Below, piece by piece: positions 59,987 through 64,000 of a stretch of 64,000 bases of DNA (position 1 is its first letter; every line of letters starts with the position of its first letter). The translations under genes were made by a program, and so were the position numbers. The notes under the pieces were generated by a model that was given only the letters and a program-made list of their open reading frames with translations, had not been told where the DNA came from and made no database searches. Origin of the DNA: Planococcus sp. MSAK28401 (lineage in GTDB: Bacteria; Bacillota; Bacilli; Bacillales_A; Planococcaceae); the NCBI RefSeq assembly GCF_018283455.1, contig NZ_JAAMTH010000001.1, positions 3,143,501 to 3,207,500 of the forward strand, given 5' to 3'.

Positions 59987-60106
59987 GAAGATAAATTCCC
60001 CAAGCTTTATCTTCCTTACGAAAGGAACATCCGGCGTGACGATCAGTCCAATTTAAGTTATCCCCTGCAGTAGAAGTCATTTACGAAATTGACTCTTGGG
60101 GGATTT
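59987..60106 (+). promoter_or_regulatory. Structured leader with anti-SD loop before the MFS gene
   Basis: GAAGATAAA and TTTATCTTC form a perfect 9-bp hairpin (59987-60014). Its 10-nt loop TTCCCCAAGC is complementary to CTTGGGGGA (60095-60103), the ribosome-binding site of the MFS gene; flanking A/T bases extend the match. A second segment ATCCCC (60060-60065) can also pair with it. This suggests control of translation through a loop-SD interaction. Confidence 0.5.
60036..60056 (+). CDS. Possible six-codon leader peptide (MTISPI)
   Basis: GTG ACG ATC AGT CCA ATT TAA, with AAAGGA 9 nt upstream, between the leader hairpin and the MFS ribosome-binding site. It is so short that chance cannot be excluded, but its place fits a ribosome-stalling leader peptide. 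Confidence 0.3.
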   Translation: MTISPI

Positions 60107-60109
60107 ATC

Positions 60110-61315
60110 ATGAAACTGAATAGAAATTTTAAATTATTGCTGACGGGTCAGTCGCTTGCGAATATCGGCGACGTGCTCTATATTGTCAGCATCATTTACT
60201 TGATTTTTGAATTGACCGGTTCCGCCACGGCTGCTGCAATGGTGCCGTTTGTCATCACCAGTTCGATGTTCGTCTCGAATACTTTAACGCCGCTACTCAT
60301 GCAGCGCTTTGATTTAAAATGGCTGCTTGCAGGATCGCAACTGGGCAAGACCGGCTTGTTGATTGCCTTGGCATTGTTTCTGCCGCAGTTAAACCCGGCC
60401 AATTTTATTGTGCTGTTTTTATTGATCAGTTTGGTGGCGCTTTTGGATGGCTGCGCCAATCCGGTGACACAGGCCTTGATTCCCAATTACGTGAAAAACG
60501 AACAGCTGTTGAAAGCGAACGGCATCACCGAGACCGTTACGCAGCTGATCCAAACGGCGATGTGGTTTATCGGCAGTTCCTTATTGATTTGGCTGGCCGC
60601 CATCGAACTGGTCTGGCTGACAGCGGGATTGTTCCTGCTTTCAAGTTTGTTGTTGAGCGGCTTGGATAGAGTCGACAGCGCCCCGCCAGAACCTCAAAAT
60701 AAATGGCGCCAAATTACCAAAGGCTGGCAGACCGTCTCAAAAACGCCGGTATTAAAACGCATCGCTTTGATGGAAATGCTCGAGACCATTGCCGGCGCCG
60801 TGTGGATCGCCGCTATTTTGTATGTATTCGTCAGCGAAGCGCTCGCAGTCGATGAGAAATGGTGGGGCTTTATCAACGGTTCGTTCTTTATCGGCTTGAT
60901 CGCAGGGAGCCTCATTTGCCTGCGCTTTACCGAATGGGTCGAACGCAATCTCAGCCGCTTCATCCTAGCCGGCGCGATTTTCAGCAGCGTAGCGACTGTC
61001 CTGTTCGGCTTGAACAGCATGCCGCTCGTCGCGCTCGGCTTATCCGTACTGGTCGGCGTCTTCAGCCAGTTGAAAAACATCCCGCAGCAGACCGTTGTAC
61101 AGACGAGCGTGCCCAAAGAGCAATTGCCGACAGTGTTCACGACACTCGGGGCAATCGGCATGGGCACATTCGGCGTTTCTTCGCTATTGATGGGGATAAT
61201 GGCCGACCTGTTCGGCATCCGCTCGGTCTTTGTCTTGTCTAGCCTTTTGCTCGCTATCGCCAGTTGGATCGCTTACCGTGGCCGCAGCTCCTTTCAACGC
61301 ATGGTCCAGCAATAA
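60110..61315 (+). CDS. MFS efflux-type transporter
   Basis: A 401-residue permease with twelve helices of the MFS_3 / macrolide-efflux-like branch: GQSLANIGDVLYIVSIIYLI near the start, an NPVTQALIPNYV loop near residue 120 and a central charged loop at about 190-205. It resembles the other MFS protein of this window only in overall type. The ATG 6 nt after GGGGGA is preferred to an ATG seven codons upstream. Its leader can hide that site, which suggests inducible export of a toxic compound. Confidence 0.82.
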   Translation: MKLNRNFKLLLTGQSLANIGDVLYIVSIIYLIFELTGSATAAAMVPFVITSSMFVSNTLTPLLMQRFDLKWLLAGSQLGKTGLLIALALFLPQLNPANFIVLFLLISLVALLDGCANPVTQALIPNYVKNEQLLKANGITETVTQLIQTAMWFIGSSLLIWLAAIELVWLTAGLFLLSSLLLSGLDRVDSAPPEPQNKWRQITKGWQTVSKTPVLKRIALMEMLETIAGAVWIAAILYVFVSEALAVDEKWWGFINGSFFIGLIAGSLICLRFTEWVERNLSRFILAGAIFSSVATVLFGLNSMPLVALGLSVLVGVFSQLKNIPQQTVVQTSVPKEQLPTVFTTLGAIGMGTFGVSSLLMGIMADLFGIRSVFVLSSLLLAIASWIAYRGRSSFQRMVQQ

Positions 61316-61327
61316 ATAAATACACGA

Positions 61328-61363
61328 AAAAGGGACAGCCGGAAGATGTCGGCTGTCCCTTTT
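61328..61363. terminator. Bidirectional terminator
   Basis: A 14-bp perfect stem AAAAGGGACAGCCG/CGGCTGTCCCTTTT with an 8-nt loop between converging genes. Confidence 0.92.
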
Positions 61364-61374
61364 CATTGTTAAAT

Positions 61375-61770
61375 TTAATCTGTCAGGCTAAATCCCATAA
61401 TATGATCCGAAAAAACGGCATAGCTTTCATATTCAATGACATTTTCAGGGTTCGCAAATGGCACGATCTTGACGTCATTCAAAACGATCATCCCGGAGAT
61501 ATTGGTGACATTGCTGTCTTTGATTAATGGAAAGATCGTATCTTCTGATTTAAGAATGGCAGAATCCAGTAATGGAAGATTTTCTATATCAGGTGTTTGT
61601 GTGCTTATTTCTTTGGCAATGATCAACGCACTAGAAGTAGTGATCTGGATTGCTCTCTTTTTCTCCGTATCTTTCTGCAGTTCCTCGAGATGTACTTGCG
61701 CAATCACGATCCATAGTTTCTTCATATCATGAACGGAATTCAATTCATGGCCTTTTAAAGTAATCGTCAA
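61375..61770 (-). CDS. Protein of unknown function
   Basis: A 131-residue soluble protein starting at TTG after GAGGGGGATTAGTT. It has a mixed alpha/beta pattern (WIVIAQVHLEELQKDTEKK helix, then alternating short strands). No motif or family recognised. It lies 38 nt downstream of the NUDIX gene and may share its transcript. Confidence 0.55.
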   Translation of the reverse strand: MTITLKGHELNSVHDMKKLWIVIAQVHLEELQKDTEKKRAIQITTSSALIIAKEISTQTPDIENLPLLDSAILKSEDTIFPLIKDSNVTNISGMIVLNDVKIVPFANPENVIEYESYAVFSDHIMGFSLTD

Positions 61771-61808
61771 AACTAATCCCCCTCTATCATTTTTGTTCTT
61801 AGACTCCG

Positions 61809-62270
61809 CTAGTTAAACGCCCCCAAGTAAACCGAATTTCCCCCACCACTTTCAAACTCTTGGATCCAGCGCCGGATGCCTTTCGGATAGAGCCGATGCT
61901 CCAATAAGTCCTCGATCTTCACCCATTCAAAGCCGGTTTGCTGCGTGTCGGGATTCGACGGTGCGGCCGATTGCAAGTCACCCTGCAAAAGGCATTCAAA
62001 ATAATATTCAATCCGGTGAACGCCGTTATCGGTCTCGGCATATTCGTGGCGCTCGCCTATGTATTCGCGGATATGGATCAAGCTTTTCACTTCGACAGCA
62101 CAGCCGATTTCTTCGATGCATTCACGTACGGCTGCTTCCGGCAAAGTTTCGGCGAGCTCCTGGCCACCGCCGGGAAATAGGTAATAGCTGCCCTGTGCGT
62201 CTTCATTGGTCGTCAGCAACACTTTGCCGTCTTTGACAATGATCGCTTTCGCGGAATTTCTAATGGCCAA
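61809..62270 (-). CDS. NUDIX hydrolase
   Basis: A 153-residue enzyme with the NUDIX box G-x5-E-x7-R-E-x2-E-E-x-G (GGQELAETLPEAAVRECIEEIG, positions about 38-59; key residues Gly, Glu, Arg-Glu and Glu-Glu). It cleaves a nucleoside diphosphate linked to another group; the target is unknown. I chose the TTG start 9 nt after AAGGGAG, which overlaps the phospholipase-C-like gene by 11 nt. The longer frame would overlap that gene by 200 nt. Confidence 0.82.
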   Translation of the reverse strand: MAIRNSAKAIIVKDGKVLLTTNEDAQGSYYLFPGGGQELAETLPEAAVRECIEEIGCAVEVKSLIHIREYIGERHEYAETDNGVHRIEYYFECLLQGDLQSAAPSNPDTQQTGFEWVKIEDLLEHRLYPKGIRRWIQEFESGGGNSVYLGAFN

Positions 62271-62913
62271 TGTGTCTACTCCCTTGCCGTTCCTGCATCC
62301 CAAGAGACAGACATACGCGGACTGCCTGTTCTGTCGCGGACTTGATATAGCCGGTAATTTCTTCAACTGTGTATATCTCCAAATCCTTACTGGAAAATAC
62401 TTTTGTTGAGTGGAAGTCACCGAGCGTTTCTTCGGTGAACTTTCGTAAGTTATTGATTTCAATTTCTTCTATAAGAGTCTCAGGAAGTTCGGCGGATGCC
62501 AGTTGTTGTTCTAGTCCTGCGCAATCAAATTGGTTAACGAGCATGCCGTTAAGCTTCCTGAAATCCGCATGCCATTTCTCCAGCACTGACGGGTCGGCAT
62601 CGATGCGATTTTTCATGTCTTTTTTAAAATAAATGTCTTTCATCCACACATCGTCCGCCACTAAATGCACGACGTACCCGAGAATGAATTCGTCCTGTAT
62701 CTCTTTCCGATATTTCTCTATGAAGGCTTCATAATGTACACGTCTCGTCCCATCGTCTACGCTGCCTTCGTAATAATGAGACTTGGTCTTTTGCTCTCTG
62801 CCGTGAACTGCATCCGGTGCAATGCCACCCAGCAGAAACCGCGGCCGGTCGGAAATCTCGATTCTTTCCGCCACGTGCTCAGCAATAATCAAATGCATCA
62901 TGCGTGATCCCAT
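62260..62913 (-). CDS. Zinc-dependent phospholipase C-like / HD-type hydrolase
   Basis: A 217-residue protein. MMHLIIAEHVAERI, LGGIAPDAVHGREQKTKSHYY and GYVVHLVADDVWMKD carry the His/Asp pairs of the zinc-dependent phospholipase C family (PF00882 type). Unlike classical PlcB it has no signal peptide, so it acts in the cytoplasm on an unknown phosphoester. It overlaps the NUDIX gene, suggesting joint nucleotide or phosphoester clean-up. GGGGGGAG precedes ATG. Confidence 0.7.
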   Translation of the reverse strand: MGSRMMHLIIAEHVAERIEISDRPRFLLGGIAPDAVHGREQKTKSHYYEGSVDDGTRRVHYEAFIEKYRKEIQDEFILGYVVHLVADDVWMKDIYFKKDMKNRIDADPSVLEKWHADFRKLNGMLVNQFDCAGLEQQLASAELPETLIEEIEINNLRKFTEETLGDFHSTKVFSSKDLEIYTVEEITGYIKSATEQAVRVCLSLGMQERQGSRHIGH

Positions 62914-62935
62914 GTCGGCTCCCCCCTTTTTACTT

Positions 62936-63576
62936 TTAGTTGTCCAGCGCTTCTTTCACCGCCGCTTTGACGTGGATCTTCGCCGTATCAAACAGCGGCA
63001 CTTCTGCATCTTCATCGTGAATTAACAAACCGATTTCTGTACATCCAAGAATGATTCCTTGTGCCCCGCGATCGATGAGGTTTTGGATGGCTTGTTGATA
63101 TTTCACTTTTGACGAATCGTTGATTTTCCCTAGGCATAATTCATCAAAAATGATTTCGTTAATCATGTCGCGTTCTGCAGCTTCCGGAATCAACACTTCA
63201 ATGCCTCTTTCGGCAATGCGTTCTTTGTAGAAATCTTGCTCCATCGTATACTTGGTCCCGAGCAACCCTATCGTATGGAGATGGTTTACTTGGATCTCTT
63301 TTGCGGTTGCGTCTGCGATATGCAAAACAGGCACCGAAACAGCTTCTTCTATAGAAGAAATCACTTTGTGCATCGTGTTCGTGCACAATACAATCAGCTG
63401 TGCACCGCCTTTTTCAAGCGAACGGGCAACGTCCGCCAATCGCTCGCCTGCTTCTTGCCATTTTCCTTGTGACTGAAAGCGTTCAATTTCCTCGAAGTCG
63501 ACACTGTACATCAGGCATTCAGCCGAATGGAGGCCACCCAAACGTTGTTTCACTTGTTCATTAAGCAGCCGATAAT
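62936..63576 (-). pseudogene. Aspartate/glutamate racemase family gene, 5' end lost to an IS element
   Basis: The frame encodes about 213 residues of a cofactor-independent racemase with both catalytic Cys segments: VLCTNTMHKV and ILGCTEIGLL. Normal members begin about 18-20 residues earlier with an IGLIGGMSWEST-like strand and loop; here that part is replaced by IS sequence directly before YRLLNEQVKQRL. Any product would start inside the IS end and lack the first strand, so it is probably non-functional. The lost start lies beyond the insertion. Confidence 0.8.
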
Positions 63577-63578
63577 TG

Positions 63579-63624
63579 AACTGCACCGAAATTGTTAGAC
63601 ACAACTAACAATGGAGGTGCAGTT
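63579..63624 (+). repeat. Long fold-back hairpin at the IS left end
   Basis: AACTGCACC/GGTGCAGTT and ATTGTTAG/CTAACAAT make a 9 + 8 bp stem with a GAA/GGA internal loop and a 6-nt loop, followed by T3. The GGAGG of the transposase gene lies in the right arm. Confidence 0.75.
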
Positions 63625-63629
63625 TTTCT

Positions 63630-64000
63630 ATGACAAAATTTACGTTTGAAACCAAAATACAGTCTGTTCAGGAGTATTTGAGTGGGCATGAATCGCAAAA
63701 AGAGATTGCCGAGCGCTATGGCGTTAATCGCCAAGTGCTCCAACAATGGATTGACCTCTACAGGCATCATGGCGAGGAGGGGTTGTGGAAACGGTATACA
63801 AACTATACAGCCGAGTTTAAAATGGACGTACTTACCTTTATGAACGACACTGGGGCGTCCTTTTGTGAAACCGCTGCGGTTTTCAATATCCCTTCTAGAA
63901 CCACGATCATGAAATGGAAGAAAGTAGTGGATCAAAATGGAGTGGACGCCCTCATTCCAAAGAAAAAGGGGCGTCCAGCCATGAAAGAGAAACTGAAGAA
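63630..64000 (+). CDS. IS3-family transposase OrfA (partial)
   Basis: The first 123 residues of an OrfA with two helix-turn-helix units: SVQEYLSGHESQKEIAERYGVNRQVLQQW (about residues 12-40; core EIAERYGVNRQVL) and a second at 65-100 (CETAAVFNIPSRTTIMKWKK). This LEH/InsC layout is typical of the IS150 subgroup, where OrfB with the DDE core follows by frameshift. The ATG lies about 12 nt after GGAGG, which is buried in the fold-back hairpin. Confidence 0.85.
   Translation, partial: MTKFTFETKIQSVQEYLSGHESQKEIAERYGVNRQVLQQWIDLYRHHGEEGLWKRYTNYTAEFKMDVLTFMNDTGASFCETAAVFNIPSRTTIMKWKKVVDQNGVDALIPKKKGRPAMKEKLK

Larger units (their letters stand above)
63577..64000 (+). mobile_element. IS3-family (IS150-type) insertion sequence, left part
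   Basis: Left end begins TGAACTGCACC, fitting the TG...CA rule of IS3 termini. It interrupts the racemase gene and carries an orfA transposase gene that runs off the window. The right end and target repeat are not visible. Confidence 0.8.

Noticed and set aside
1-64000. CRISPR arrays, tRNA or rRNA genes, prophage
   Set aside because: No spaced direct repeats, tRNA-like cloverleaf sequence, rRNA stretches, integrase or phage structural genes were noticed on either strand.

Overview
The window looks like chromosome from a Gram-positive bacterium of the Bacillales, most likely Planococcaceae (Planococcus/Planomicrobium-like). The grounds are Bacillus-type ribosome-binding sites and terminators, a T-box leader before proS, a FapR operator at fabH, Fur-type and cre-type sites, a subtilisin-like protease with three cell-wall-binding repeats, and many small GNAT acetyltransferases. 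The genus is inferred from protein style, not proven. No rRNA, tRNA, CRISPR array or prophage was seen.

Layout. 1-10.7 kb: a cut-off cytochrome c biogenesis gene (resC/ccsB-like), a polyamine-type acetyltransferase behind a possible attenuator, a secreted S8 protease, a DUF5996 protein, a metallophosphoesterase, oligoendopeptidase F and a PP2C-like phosphatase. 10.8-17.4 kb: a DrrAB-type ABC exporter, fabH under a FapR box, an unknown coiled-coil membrane protein and an FUSC-family protein. 17.4-24.9 kb: an XRE regulator with two small membrane proteins (the first apparently starting at ATT), a 2H phosphoesterase, a MarR-SDR operon, a lipoprotein, a bile-salt-hydrolase-family enzyme, a CDF metal exporter and proS. 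25-32.3 kb: a MerR regulator with a membrane protein, then a nikABCDE-type metal transporter with a Fur-like box. 32.4-37.2 kb: a run of seven accessory genes (nucleotidyltransferase, four GNATs, MFS pump, methyltransferase). 37.3-44 kb: a divergent Rrf2/NmrA pair with twin operators, a membrane metalloprotease, an ASCH protein, a DASS anion transporter and a DUF2785 protein. 44-53.3 kb: a GNAT-aminotransferase fusion overlapping a PlsY-like gene, a histidine phosphatase, two alpha/beta hydrolases, a GNAT behind a clear translational-attenuator-like hairpin, and an operon of a degenerate GGDEF protein, a glycosyltransferase and a GNAT. 53.5-56.9 kb: a two-component system with a BcrAB-like ABC exporter. 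57-63.6 kb: small proteins, an APH-fold kinase, a second MFS pump with a structured leader, a NUDIX hydrolase, a phospholipase-C-like protein and a racemase. An IS3-family element that runs off the right edge has cut off the 5' end of the racemase.

Three themes stand out. Fourteen GNAT domains lie in 64 kb. Three genes of resistance or detoxification type have leaders with a short ORF and a pairing partner for the Shine-Dalgarno (SD) sequence. The PlsY-like plus GNAT-aminotransferase pair looks like an uncharacterised two-gene pathway. All motif calls were made by eye; no database search or folding program was used.
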